Shown piece after piece: positions 9,701 through 18,714 of a stretch of DNA of 64,000 nt (position 1 is the first letter of the stretch; each line of letters begins with the position of its first letter). A model generated the notes under the pieces. It ran no database searches. It worked only from the letters and a program-made list of their open reading frames with translations, and was not told where the DNA came from. Position numbers and translations under genes: made by a program. The stretch spans positions 682,001-746,000 of the forward strand of contig JAZGTN010000035.1 of assembly GCA_037783415.1 (NCBI GenBank), in the 5' to 3' direction. The stretch is from Leptasterias polaris (lineage: Eukaryota > Echinodermata > Asteroidea > Forcipulatida > Asteriidae).

Positions 9701-11109
9701 CGCAAGTTTAATTTACTACGTGTTTACACAGGTAGAAGGTTTCGCCGATTTTATATTTTTTTGTTAATGGAAATTCTCCTCAATTACAATGTAAATTTGT
9801 TTAAATTGTTTTAAAAGATTGGCCCTTTCGATATTTAATGAATGTTGAAATCGGACGGCAGTTAGGGCCTAAGTTATGATAGTAAATAAATTTAGAAAAA
9901 GAGTTTTTCCGTATGAATATATCATCATATGTTGAACTGTCATAGTTAAATTTGTTTTAATTACTGATATATCTTTCTTGGATCAGAATGTGTTTGTCAT
10001 TTGGACAATTTATAAAAACGGTGGTTTTTCCTGAAGTGAATTTTGTTATGTAGAAAATTTAGAAAATTGTGGATTTTTTCCCGTATGGAATGGATATGTT
10101 GAACTGTCATAGTTAATTTGTTTTAAATTACTTAAAGTTCTTTTTTGAATCAAAATGCTTTTTGACAATAAAAAAAATGTGTAACTTGGCTGAAATGATG
10201 TTTTAATCAAAAACTGCAAATGTTACCAAACGTAAAACTTTTTGAATAAAATAAATCCCACTGTCGTAATACAAAGAATAATCCGCAAATGTTACCAAAC
10301 GTATACCTTTTTGAATAAAATAATTCCCACTGTCGTAATACACGTCACCTAAGAAATACACCTGCGTCCGAGTTTGTGTGTGTACGGGTTGGTGCGTGTA
10401 CGAGTTTGTGTGTGTACGAGTTTGTGTGCGTACAAGTTTGTGTGCGTACGAGTTCGTGTGTGTATGAGTTGACCTGTTTCCTTTAATTATGGTCAATATA
10501 AACAAAGAAATAGAGTGAATATGATTATGAATATGATACAATATATATTTACCAACAAAGCAAATGGGAAAAAAGGCAAATGCAGCTTCCCCCCCCCACC
10601 CCCCCATCTTTCTCAATTATGCTCTCCACTCTCTCCTCTTCTCAGTTTAGAATTACTAATAGTAATACCTCCAAAATCCAAGGTTTTATAGTTTAGACAG
10701 TATTTAGAAAAAAAAACTAAAAAGACAACATTAAAAATATTCTCTAATCTTTCAGTCTAAAAAGTAAAAGATTTATTTATTTTCAAAATTATGCTTTATA
10801 CAGTACCGCCTATCGGTATGACAGCATTAACAATAACAATATATAAGCCTATTTGAGTTTTGTAAAAAAGAAATTTGCAATATGTCGGAAAAGCACGGAG
10901 AATGATGTCAGCGCAAAAATTAAAGGACCAGATTCCGACGGAAACCTTACCTGCAAGGTATTTTCATAGGTGAGAGCATCCTTCTTGAGTGAGCCGACAG
11001 CATCGTACACAGCCTTACATTGTTTTATCAATTCTTCTGCCTTGGTTTTGATGTCTGCTGTGGTTAAATCCCACCGGAGTCGGTTCTGTTTCAACAATTC
11101 GGATGCCAT
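583..11109 (-). CDS. THOP1: Thimet oligopeptidase / neurolysin-like M3 metallopeptidase, N-terminal half (8 exons, runs off left edge)
   Basis: Coding exons 11109-10951, 9247-9108, 6918-6800, 5834-5703, 4106-4069, 3296-3184, 1500-1446 and 747-583 join in consistent phase into 307 residues with AG/GT borders throughout. The protein follows vertebrate THOP1 and NLN closely: RWDLTT near the start, [58 protein letters not shown] and [14 protein letters not shown]. It is about equally similar to both paralogues, so the symbol is a family label. Such enzymes are zinc-dependent oligopeptidases of about 690 residues that cleave short peptides (neuropeptides, proteasome products) in cytosol or mitochondria. 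The HExxH zinc site and second half lie outside the window. The start ATG at 11109 has A at -3 and G at +4, and no targeting peptide follows it. Patched lies upstream on the same strand. Family certain; cellular location inferred. Confidence 0.95.
838..1020 (-). mobile_element. Palindromic MITE, family A, copy 1
   Basis: About 180 bp with inverted ends related to GGGCCCAATTTCATAGAGCT. The inner block (ACTGGTATCCTGCTCATTTC) recurs in the copies near 42.6 and 59.6 kb. Lies in peptidase intron 7. Confidence 0.65.
1446..1500 (-). CDS. THOP1: M3 peptidase exon 7 (55 nt)
   Basis: Completes Arg, then [18 protein letters not shown], with acceptor TTGCAG and donor AAG/GTAGGT. CKEEN is conserved in vertebrate homologues. 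Confidence 0.92.
1835..2582 (+). mobile_element. THAP-domain DNA transposon fossil
   Basis: About 750 bp bounded by inverted repeats: GTGACGTCAATCGAGG at 1884-1899 and its reverse complement near 2532-2548, with AAATAG-type outer ends on both sides. The interior plus-strand frame 1994-2257 reads [20 protein letters not shown], then [17 protein letters not shown]. This is the C...W..P...CxxH pattern of a THAP DNA-binding zinc finger, but the first zinc Cys is lost and the frame soon stops. THAP domains occur in P- and Kolobok-type transposases; which one is unclear. No intact transposase. Lies in peptidase intron 6. Confidence 0.6.
3044..3152. repeat. Degenerate tandem repeat (TCTGTAGAGTATT-like)
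   Basis: About eight imperfect units built on TGTAGAGTATTCT / TGTAGGGTGTTCT, in peptidase intron 6. Confidence 0.6.
3184..3296 (-). CDS. THOP1: M3 peptidase exon 6
   Basis: Encodes [17 protein letters not shown] through [14 protein letters not shown]. Acceptor CCACAG, donor AAG/GTAACA. LKYPxYFP and PETRR are hallmark segments of THOP1/NLN. Confidence 0.93.
3405..3520. mobile_element. MITE family B fragment
   Basis: Resembles the end of the 23.6-kb element: TTTGGTTATTACTCAAAA, then GAGAGCTGTTGATATTATAA and GAAGTAATGTAGTTTT. Internal and eroded; intron 5 of the peptidase. Confidence 0.5.
3533..3765 (-). mobile_element. LINE 3' fragment (CR1/L2-like reverse transcriptase tail)
   Basis: The minus strand reads [20 protein letters not shown], then after a stop [10 protein letters not shown], matching the WNxLPxxIR...FKxxLKTxLF ending of CR1/L2-type LINE proteins. 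The trailing DNA (GTTTTGTGTTGCGCA, GCTCTTGCATTATACGC) matches the plus-strand copy at 32975-33085. Eroded, non-functional. Confidence 0.65.
4069..4106 (-). CDS. THOP1: M3 peptidase exon 5 (38-nt microexon)
   Basis: Encodes [13 protein letters not shown] between a TTACAG acceptor and an AAA/GTAAGT donor. Matches the GLPEDFL / ALPDDFI segment of the vertebrate enzymes. Phase in is 1, phase out 0, joining both neighbours correctly. Confidence 0.9.
4191..4460 (+). repeat. Dispersed repeat family E, copy 1
   Basis: Starts TTCACCAACAGAGGGCGTA and ends GAACCCTACAAATGTAAACG. A diverged copy lies at 8505-8722. Shared blocks include CGCCCTCTAGC-type sequence, GATAACAAAGACTA and GATTGCAATGTGGTC. Class unknown. 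Confidence 0.6.
4951..5101 (+). repeat. Tandem duplication (about 93-bp period)
   Basis: TTTGTAATACTCTTGCTCCA followed by CTCAAAAGACAAGCT occurs twice, with GTCTTTGTGG after each copy. Intron 4 of the peptidase. Confidence 0.75.
5703..5834 (-). CDS. THOP1: M3 peptidase exon 4, acceptor abutting a SINE tail
   Basis: Encodes [18 protein letters not shown] through [11 protein letters not shown] and EFTEEEL. Donor CTAG/GTAAGG. The acceptor CTATAG follows directly after the (ATT)n tail of a minus-strand SINE, so the intron's 3' signals are largely SINE-derived. Confidence 0.93.
5841..6261 (-). mobile_element. tRNA-derived SINE, family 1, copy 1
   Basis: Full-length copy on the minus strand. The head has box A-like GGCTGAGCGGATAAGAGC and box B-like GGGTTCGAGTCTCGG. 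The body matches the plus-strand copy at 25226-25657 along its whole length, and the tail ends CCACTATTATTATTAT. The tail abuts the acceptor of peptidase exon 4. tRNA Leu/Ser-like origin inferred from the head. Confidence 0.88.
6262..6799 (-). other. Remainder of peptidase intron 3
   Basis: No recognisable element or coding segment. Confidence 0.5.
6800..6918 (-). CDS. THOP1: M3 peptidase exon 3
   Basis: Completes a Ser codon, then reads [15 protein letters not shown] and ends [13 protein letters not shown]. Acceptor CATAG, donor ATG/GTAAGA. Confidence 0.93.
6919..7628 (-). other. Part of peptidase intron 2 left of the hAT-like element
   Basis: AT-rich; nothing recognised. Confidence 0.5.
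7629..8923. mobile_element. hAT-like non-autonomous transposon with 8-bp target duplication
   Basis: The element spans 7637-8915 and is flanked on both sides by GAGATTAC (7629-7636 and 8916-8923). The ends are inverted: CAGTGTTGT at left, ACAACACTG at right. An 8-bp duplication and CAG-type ends are typical of hAT elements. Subterminal arrays of CAAGTCAAGTCAAGTC units occupy 7660-7820 and 8765-8855. No transposase frame recognised, so mobilisation would need a helper. It lies in peptidase intron 2. Confidence 0.85.
8505..8722 (+). repeat. Dispersed repeat family E, copy 2 (inside the hAT-like element)
   Basis: Begins TTCACCAATAGAGGGC and ends GAACCCTAAAAATGTAAACG, related to 4191-4460. Confidence 0.6.
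8924..9107 (-). other. Peptidase intron 2, exon-proximal part
   Basis: Unique-looking sequence just after exon 2; nothing recognised. Confidence 0.4.
9108..9247 (-). CDS. THOP1: M3 peptidase exon 2
   Basis: Encodes [16 protein letters not shown] through KLSDFDVEM plus two bases of the next codon. Acceptor TTCAG, donor GAG/GTAAGA. Contains the family-typical DFPQHTS segment. Confidence 0.93.
9579..10489. mobile_element. MULE-like foldback transposon with 9-bp target duplication
   Basis: The element spans 9588-10480, flanked by CTTTAATTA at 9579-9587 and 10481-10489. Ends are inverted: GAATACAGGTCAACTCG at left; the right end reads GAAACAGGTCAACTCA on the opposite strand. Each end continues into a 17-18-bp minisatellite (CAACTCGTACGCACACC-like), in opposite orientation at the two ends. 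The middle carries a direct repeat of about 62 bp (near 10215 and 10282). A 9-bp duplication with long repetitive inverted ends fits Mutator-like elements; no transposase seen. Peptidase intron 1. Confidence 0.85.
10490..10950 (-). other. Peptidase intron 1, part next to exon 1
   Basis: AT-rich with a short C-rich run near 10589; nothing recognised. Confidence 0.4.
10951..11109 (-). CDS. THOP1: M3 peptidase exon 1 (53 codons, start)
   Basis: Begins [15 protein letters not shown] and ends YENTLQ at a CAG/GTAAGG donor, phase 0. It corresponds to the start of the N-terminal helical part of the peptidase. The ATG context (AAAATGG) is optimal. Confidence 0.93.
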
Positions 11110-11223
11110 TTTTAGAGGTGAGAAAGAAGGAATGTGTGCGGGAGGGTCTGTGTGTGGGTGTGAAATGAAAGTGGACGCTGTGGATATCGATTGTGCATAG
11201 CAACAGATAGAGGGCGCTCGCAT
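11110..11223 (-). other. In-frame upstream extension of the M3 peptidase (5' UTR or alternative leader)
   Basis: The frame upstream of the chosen start stays open and contains another ATG at 11223-11221. Using it would add 38 residues beginning MRAPSICCYAQSI, rich in Ser/Thr/His/Pro and with a single Asp. Its Kozak context (T at -3) is poor and it has only one early Arg, so a 5' UTR reading is preferred. Mammalian neurolysin does make mitochondrial and cytosolic forms from alternative starts. Confidence 0.35.
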
Positions 11224-12461
11224 ACAATTAATTATCTTTTTTAGTCCAAACCACCTGCCATGCACACCTGCATGATGGGGCGTGTTTGCTGATAAATCAT
11301 CGGAGTTTTCCTGAGTTTACCGAGAAACCAGAAAACCTTTCTTTGCAAAGGAACAAAAACAAAACACAAACCTTATCCGACATTTTAAGGGCATGCAACC
11401 AAATAAAAAACAGTTTTCCAAAAAAATTCAATAAATACAGGTAGATAGAGCAGTAGGCCTAATTCCGATTAAAAAGTGTTCAAATGTGTCGGTGACTTGG
11501 GACTGACTGACTGAGGGGCACATTTTGGGCTTGACATGACCTACAACTGACTAAAAACAGCACAACTTTAGACTTGTTCTCAAAGACTTATGATTCAAGT
11601 TGAATCCCGTGAACCTATACTTGAAGCCAGGTACTTTTAAATTTAAAAACCTTGAATTGTGAAGCCCAGTTCAAAATTCTTTATGACAACTTCGCACGAA
11701 GGCTGATATTGATAGTTGTTGGTAGATTGTTTGTCTTATACATTACAATTATGAAGAAATAATGCTATCAGAGCACAATGGCAACTAATTGTAACGCTTA
11801 GTAAAGGCATATGTGGCACGCAAAGTTCAGCAGAAAAAAAGACTAACCAAGAAGTGGGTTAACCCACCGTCTTGCAAAGAATTACAGGTATGAGTTTTTC
11901 TTTGCTATTCTCTAATCGTAGATAAATTCTTATATGCATAACTCATTAGTATTCAAAAAGATGACCAATAGGAAAAAATAATTACTTGCATATCATTAAG
12001 GCAACATGACGTGCGCCAAGGCTGCTGGTTGTGATTGGTTCAAATAATCTGCAACTTGAATGTATTACACACATGATGAATAACAGAATGAATGAATCTT
12101 TATGAAAGGTGATTAATCTAATCCAAATTCAACAAAAACATCAACATAAGTAAGTACCACCGGACAGCAAAACATTAATTCGTTTTAAATTTTATTGTAA
12201 CATAATATTGTGAAGAAAACTCTCAACAATAGTAATCTAACTAAATATTTACCTCTCTTCTAACCTTCCATTTTGTCCTTTGTGTTCCCAACTTCTTGTG
12301 GTCAAGCTATCCCCTTCCCTTCATAACCCCCCCCCCCCCCTTTGTCTTCATAATCCCTGCCCACCTGAATGCTTTCTGCTTTTCTCCCTCCACTCTCTCT
12401 ATTCATGTATTTCCACTTGACTACTCTTGCAACTCTTGTCTTCTTGTATGTGTGTTGTCAT

Positions 12462-12540
12462 TATTTTAGCCTTCGAGAAAGACTCTGCTAGGGTCGAAAC
12501 GTCAGGCCACTAACTTATTTTTTGCAACAATAGTAATCAT
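12462..12540 (+). repeat. Dispersed repeat family G, copy 1
   Basis: Contains AGACTCTGCTAGGGTCGAA then ACGTCAGGCCA. Related copies at about 31645, 38125 and 43555; the others continue into GTAAGCAGTTTG. Confidence 0.6.
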
Positions 12541-15129
12541 TGCATTTCTGAAATAACTCTTTGAATGTTAAAAGTTGTGTTTTCGAATTGAAGATAACAA
12601 AATTAAGTTCGCATCAAGTGAGAAGCTAAACCAAAAACAATGCTTTCAAATACCTGTCAGAAAAGTTTGCGTCTCAGAGAAAAAAATAATTTTTAAAGAT
12701 TGTTTTGCTAATCAAATCGGCCGAATACTTGACAGAATTTTAAATGGAAAATGTTAGTTCATGAAATAATTTTGGAAGTAAAAGGAAATATCCTTTACTA
12801 AACAGAAGGATCTATTATAAATATTTATCGTGATTTTTTTTTAACTCCGTATTAAAAACAGGGAAACAAAAAAACTTGATTTTCATGTGCCGGGGCTTTT
12901 GAAACAGAACAGCCATCGTGTATTTAACAAAAAGGTAAACTCTCATAACAGACTCGTGTACTGTACGTCCGACTGTCACAGCGGCCACCAAAACGCGGAG
13001 TGACATCATTTGTTTCAACGGCAGTACAGAGAGTGAACTAACACTCTCAAGTTCAATGGGCTTACCATGCCCGTTGTATAATCGGCACTCAATTTTAACA
13101 TTCAAAAGGATACCAAAAGACCTTAATAATGTCGGAGAAAATGTTTTTCTTTATTTCAAAGATACTTTTTTCATAAGTCTTTTCGAATTTACCTTTTTTT
13201 TTCTCAGAGGCATTTATCCAGAGAGCTGCGACAAGAAAAGCAGAACTACTTTTTACGCTACATGTATACAGTGTTGATAAATTCACAACGGGGATGCAAA
13301 CAAATTAAAGTAGGGCCAAGCTTGACAGCGCTTGGCTATTTTCAATAAGTATGGGCAGTTGTCGCATACCGAATCAGAATTAACTACTGGTACGACTATA
13401 GTTGCATGGACCGCCGCGTCATTATGTGTTGAAGCGTATAGCTGTACTTAGCAACTTAGCAACACCTTTTATCAACAATCGTAACCATAGCCATACATTC
13501 AGATACGGCTAAAGAGATATAGTTTTCTGTTAAAGATTGCCACAGCTCAAGTTTTTGAAGGCCTACTATGTTTTTCAATTTTCAATGGACAGTTGATAAA
13601 CCCAAAACGATGAAATCAATTGATCAAAAGAAAAAAAGCACATGATTTAACTGTCTGTTATGTGCCACTTCAGTGCGGAAATACTGGTCAGAAAACATGG
13701 TATAATTCCGATAAGTCTTCTGACAAATTTTTTCTGTGCCGATGATGTACATGCAGCTTTTAGGAATTCAGCCACGCTTTCCCGCCCCTGACCCCTTGCG
13801 CTGTCATGTTTGTAATGAAAAACAAAATGGCAACATAAACTCCAAAAATTACTGTTTAAATGTCGAATGTGACGAATATATACGTCACTTTTCAGGTACC
13901 ATTTTTTTAAAACCAAAGTTAAATTTTAGCCTCAAGGAAAACGCACCGACAAAAATAACTTGCAATGGATTTTCTCAACTAAGTGTCTGTTCTTCTTTTA
14001 TTTATTAAATGTAAAAAAATTACCAGGAGTTGGCGAGGGACATTATGTTGTTTTTCCAACTGTAAAAGTCACACAAAAGTGATGTTCAAGAAACTACCAT
14101 GATACAAAAAACACGTATCTGATAAAGACCAACAGTGATTATAAATTCAACGGCTGTTATATTGGTTGATTCGTATAATAATTTGAAAAAACCCAATTTT
14201 AAGACAATACTTTTTTGCTTCCCCATTGTGCTTTTGTGGTGATGATAAATTATTAATAAAAAGATAATTTTACACGAGCGTGGGAATTACAAAATTAATA
14301 TACAAAATGTTGATCAAAATAGCACGAACCATTGAAACTTCAAAATACCCTTTTTCAACAAAAAATTCTTCTCTCGCGCCCAACTGTAAATTTAACAAGA
14401 AGCCACAACTTTTAAGTATAGAAAACAAATCTACACATTTTGAAACAAGAATATTGTAACATTCCCATCGATGCAATGACAACATACTGAACAAGTCACT
14501 TTTTGAAGTTTCTATGGTTCAATGCGAACAATAACTTGGATGAATACAATTTTTAAATACCTGAGATATATCTAAAATAAAATCAACTCAAAAATTTCAC
14601 CTCGCGGCGAAAGTTTACTACACTTCCTTGATAGACTTCTCTCAGTCCGCTGATCTTTTTTAGTCTTCAATCTAAACGAGGGCCGATGGCTCCTCATTGG
14701 CGATGGGGGTATTTTCTGGCAGTGTTACGAAATAATTTGTACAAGTTTAAAGATCAACACTGAAGTGTTCTACCACTTTGTATAGTTAACTTACAATTTT
14801 ACGGTATGAACAATATAAAATTAGTTACTCAAATCGTGAAAACGTAGCAAAGAACTGGACAAGAAGATGCCCGTTTTTGTTTTTAAATTTATTATACAAC
14901 TTGTTTGTTTCTATATAATAGAATAATGCTGAAAATTGTGATACCTAAAAAAATATATCTTCACTTTAATGTTAACCTGCACAGTTATGTACATGAATAC
15001 TTAGTGTGACTTCGTCTGTTTATAATTTGTTCTTTTCATCATCGTTTGGCAGTTGAACGAGAAAGGGTTGATTTGAGTAGCAAATCAGACCATAGGGGAA
15101 ATAATATTTTGAACGACTTGTAGTTTGTA

Positions 15130-15282
15130 ATACGGAGACCTGAGCTTGATTTCACAAAGCACTAAGATTCATCTTAACATGAATTGTCAATATTGCTATA
15201 GTGGTTTGTAGTGTGACATTTGTAGTTAAGATTGAATCACACTTAAGATCAATCTTACCCCTTTGTGAAATCGAGCCCTAGT
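15130..15282. mobile_element. Palindromic MITE, about 150 bp
   Basis: Left end GAGCTTGATTTCACAAAGC; right end reads GGGCTCGATTTCACAAAGG on the opposite strand. Both continue into (C/G)TAAGATT-like sequence. A fragment of the same end occurs near 58085-58112. Confidence 0.7.
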
Positions 15283-16378
15283 TACCGAAAGCAATTCTGA
15301 GTTGGAATCTGAAAGCAAAACTGTATAAACAGAACTCATACCGGTACCAATCATCCGAAGAAAAGTTTCCTTCTGAAGCACCAACAAAATGGAGGATACA
15401 GGCGTATCTATCGAAGACCCGTTGCATATTCCTATTGCCGCAATCGCAATATGCCTGACATGAATGTTCATTAACATTTTCGCTGTTTTCACAAAAACTT
15501 AATACAACCGATTTTTTTAAATTTCCCAAGATAAGTCGATCGAAAACCCGAAGATATGAATTTTTGTATTTTCAAAACTGTTTCTGAAAGGTTCAAGCAG
15601 AACTTCAACCTAAATAGAAAAATTGCTTGTAAATTGACGTAATAACTGTGGCTAATCCTTTTTGTGGGAAGGGGAAGTAGGGCTCTCTTTTAGAGCGGTT
15701 TCCACAAACGGTTCTGTCAGATGTGACAGTTTAGATTGTTTCACCACTCATTTGGCAAAAGAATAAAATATCAATGAGGTCATAATAAATATGGTTTATC
15801 TTCTGAAAACAACAGCTGATTGGTTAAATATTAACACACACCTGCGAGCTGTAAAATATAATCAAGTATCATTACCTGATATTGAAAAATGTTTGTTAAT
15901 TACAAAGTTTCTACATTATATACAACTGTTTTTTCGTTCTTACTGTAGACGATATATCGTGACAACATTTCAAACACAATTATGATACTTAAAAAATGCA
16001 AAATAAAATAATACTGACTATACACAGTATACACATTTTTTTTTTTTAATATTATTTTGGCAATCAATAAACACCCCCATTTAGCAATGATCCATTCCTC
16101 ACAGCTGGTTCAAAATCGTGGGCCAAATGTTGGCCAGAATAATCCACTGTGTTCAGGAGGTAGGAGATTTTAAAAAAATGATTTAACAACTGTTAATTTT
16201 AAGAAAACACAATCTATGCTTGTCCTCTATTTGTAAAATGGAAAAATTATCAATAAAAAAACAAGCTTTGTGGACGAATTTACTGATGAAGTGGATGTGG
16301 TTTCTTGAGCAAATATTACTGGCCAAAATGTCCAACATCCTCCATTTTGGAGGGAAAAATGCAGTAATTGTTCATTGT

Positions 16379-16591
16379 TATAGACGATGTGACCTCTGAC
16401 GTCATTTGAAAATCATAACATGATGCGCGCGCATGTCGCAGGGCAAAACCTTTGTGTACTTGACAGCCAGCTAGAAAGTACACGCAATATTACCATGACT
16501 ACGCGTCTTTTTGCCCGGCGGAACATGACTTGGACAACAGACTTGTCAACAGAGGGCGGTTTGAATGTAAACAGAGGTCACATCGTCTATA
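16379..16591. mobile_element. TA-flanked MITE, family D, copy 1
   Basis: Element 16381-16589, terminal inverted repeats TAGACGATGTGACCTCTG, flanked by TA on both sides. Nearly identical to 48702-48895 apart from a 15-bp indel. TA duplication suggests Tc1/mariner-like mobilisation (inference). Confidence 0.85.
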
Positions 16592-17089
16592 GGCCAACAC
16601 TATTACTTGAGATAGGCATTTTTTTGTTTTTGTTTTTAGGCGTTTCCAGACAATCAAGTGAAACGTACAATACCGGTAACCTACATCAAGGTGATGCCAC
16701 TTGTACTGTCAGTATGCAAGACAAAAGTGACTAAAGTCAGGATACCAGATCTTCCTCTTCCGAACACAATACAACAAATATTTAAAAAAAGTGACACATT
16801 CAGAATACAGAACCTTATGAAGTTAAATTTGACCAAAAACAAAAATATATTAAAATGAAAAAACAAAACAAAAATGGGGAAGTAAAGTTTCCCATGCAAG
16901 GGAAACAGTCAAGTAATATCTTACGTATTTTCACTGGTTATAAAAAAAACCAGGGACATTTTACTTCATATAATCCCAGCCATAGCTTCAACTTTTTTTA
17001 ATCAGTATATACAGTGATAAACCTATAAAACATGTACTTACAACTTGGCAAAAAAATTACTGAGTCTTTTAACAATATAATAGTTATAA

Positions 17090-17447
17090 TACACGACCTC
17101 CTATGTCCCCTTCTTTATTCATACATTTAATATTTATATATAGAGTATGATTGACGCAACAGCATTGAGTAATATATCAACACCAGTCAAACAAACAAAT
17201 TGCTTTTCATATAATAAAAAAAACAGTGTTTAATATTCATAAGATACACTTAAGGTTAACTTGCTATTAGCATAAATAAATATTCATAGAATCTTTACAC
17301 TCCCAAGTAGGTAAAACCGTTATCTGTACAGTGTTGCTGCTCAATACCAGGGCAGTGTTTATGTGTTGCCTTGCCGACGGTCGGAGGTCAGGACTTGAGG
17401 TCGCGACCTGGTTTGTGGTTTGTGTAGCATAGCAGCTGCCTCAGTAC
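17090..17447 (-). other. PTCH1: Probable Patched 3' UTR exon with poly(A) signal
   Basis: A strong acceptor (TTTTCATTTTGATTAG) ends at 17448, and an AATAAA signal lies at 17119-17114 on the minus strand. It would be spliced from a GTCAGT donor at 18009, only 9 nt after the stop codon. Reading frame 0 from 17447 also stays open for 19 codons before TGA. No transcript evidence. Confidence 0.4.
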
Positions 17448-17548
17448 CTAATCAAAATGAAAAGAGGGTGAAAAATAAAATTAGATAAAGATAATTTTAT
17501 TTCAAACAAAATAAAAAATTAAAAAATTACTTGCATGGTATTTTTGAG

Positions 17549-17900
17549 GGTTGTGGCCGGGCGGTCTACAGCATCAGACTCATGTTCTGATGGCTCAATC
17601 ATCAGAGTCAGGGTTCAATTCCCAGTCATGATACTTACGTCCTTGAGCGAGGCACTAAACCATAACTGCTTATCTTAACCCAGGTGTATAAATGGGAACC
17701 TAAGAGGGCAGAAACTTGTGCTGGATTAACCTTAGGGCTAATTGAAGCAGCTTGGGGTTGTACATATGCTCCCCAGGGAGTTGAGAAAGTTAGAGGAGTA
17801 GTCTACAAGTATGCCCGATGAACAGGAATAATAATGTTGTTAAGTGCCTTGATCTAGCTACAAGGATGAATGCACTATATAAAAACCAATTATTATTATT
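17549..17900 (+). mobile_element. tRNA-derived SINE, family 2
   Basis: Head TTGTGGCCGGGCGGTCTACA with box B-like GGGTTCAATTCCC, a body ending GCACTATATAAAAACC and an (ATT)n tail. Body words such as CCCATTTATAC and CTCCCTGGGGAG are shared with the minus-strand SINE at 60331-60661. Confidence 0.75.
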
Positions 17901-18714
17901 AAAACAATCAAATACGAGTATTTTTTATTGAGTGAAAAGGGCTGAGCTATGGTAAAGGCTTTAAGCATTCAACATGGCCGCCGTTTCTTCTCCAGCACTT
18001 CCAACTGACCTTTTTTATTTACACAGGTGAGTCCGAGTTGCCATCGTCTTTTTCTCTCCTCCCTTCGAGCTCTCGCATCTTGGTGCTCTTCTTCTCTGCC
18101 TGATCTCTCCGCCTCTTGTGGTACTTGTAGCTGTCCGTCCGCTCCCCGCCCCCACCGCCGCACATAGGGTGAAGGATGGACACCATCGCCGTGGCCGTGA
18201 CGGTGGTCGTCATCTGATGGTGAGGCATCTGAGGAGAGTGGCTTGGCGAAGAGGAGGACGACGAGGTGTAGTGAGGCATGTTGGGATGATGGACCCGAGA
18301 CTGGTGGTGGGGAAAGTGGTGCCGTGATTTATGAGGACGATCCTAAGAGCAAAAAGAAGGGGGAAAAGTACAGAATAATTATCATAATCAGGTATCAAGT
18401 AACTTAACAAATTAGACTGAACTCTCATTTATCGCTCTTGAAATCAGTAGGCGTGGAGAGAATTTCCTGTATCATTAACAACACACAATTCAAACTCAAA
18501 TTCAATGGCAGAAATCATAAAACTTCAAGCCCAACTTGAAAACTGTTCCTGACACAAAATGCAACACAGTATGGAGGTCTCTATTCCTAACCATTTTCAC
18601 AATATGAAGGGATGTTTTGAAAGCGTCTACATTCACAAAACTCATCTGCCCCTTAAAATCCAGTAAAAATGAATTTTGACTTTCTTGGAACAGTGTCTTG
18701 GAATTTTCCCGTAC
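17901..18714 (-). other. Non-coding around the last Patched exon
   Basis: Intron between v20 and v21 (18343-18714) and the stretch after the stop (17901-18018). No element recognised. Confidence 0.4.
18019..18342 (-). CDS. PTCH1: Patched exon v21: C-terminal tail and stop
   Basis: [20 protein letters not shown] (His-rich), a Ser run, then [19 protein letters not shown], which resembles the vertebrate tail block ITTVTASASVTVAVHPP, then a charged stretch ending GNSDSPV before TAA. The last residues fit a class I PDZ-binding pattern (S-x-V). Acceptor CTCTTAG. Confidence 0.9.
   Translation of the reverse strand, partial: DRPHKSRHHFPHHQSRVHHPNMPHYTSSSSSSPSHSPQMPHHQMTTTVTATAMVSILHPMCGGGGGERTDSYKYHKRRRDQAEKKSTKMRELEGRREKDDGNSDSPV

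Larger units (their letters stand above)
11224..17089. other. Intergenic region between the peptidase start and the Patched 3' end
   Basis: About 6 kb with no supported exon. It should contain the peptidase promoter next to 11.1-11.3 kb. Repeats found: a dispersed GTCGAAACGTCAGGCCA repeat near 12.48 kb, a 14-bp C run (12327-12340), a small MITE (15130-15282) and a TA-flanked MITE (16381-16589). Confidence 0.6.
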
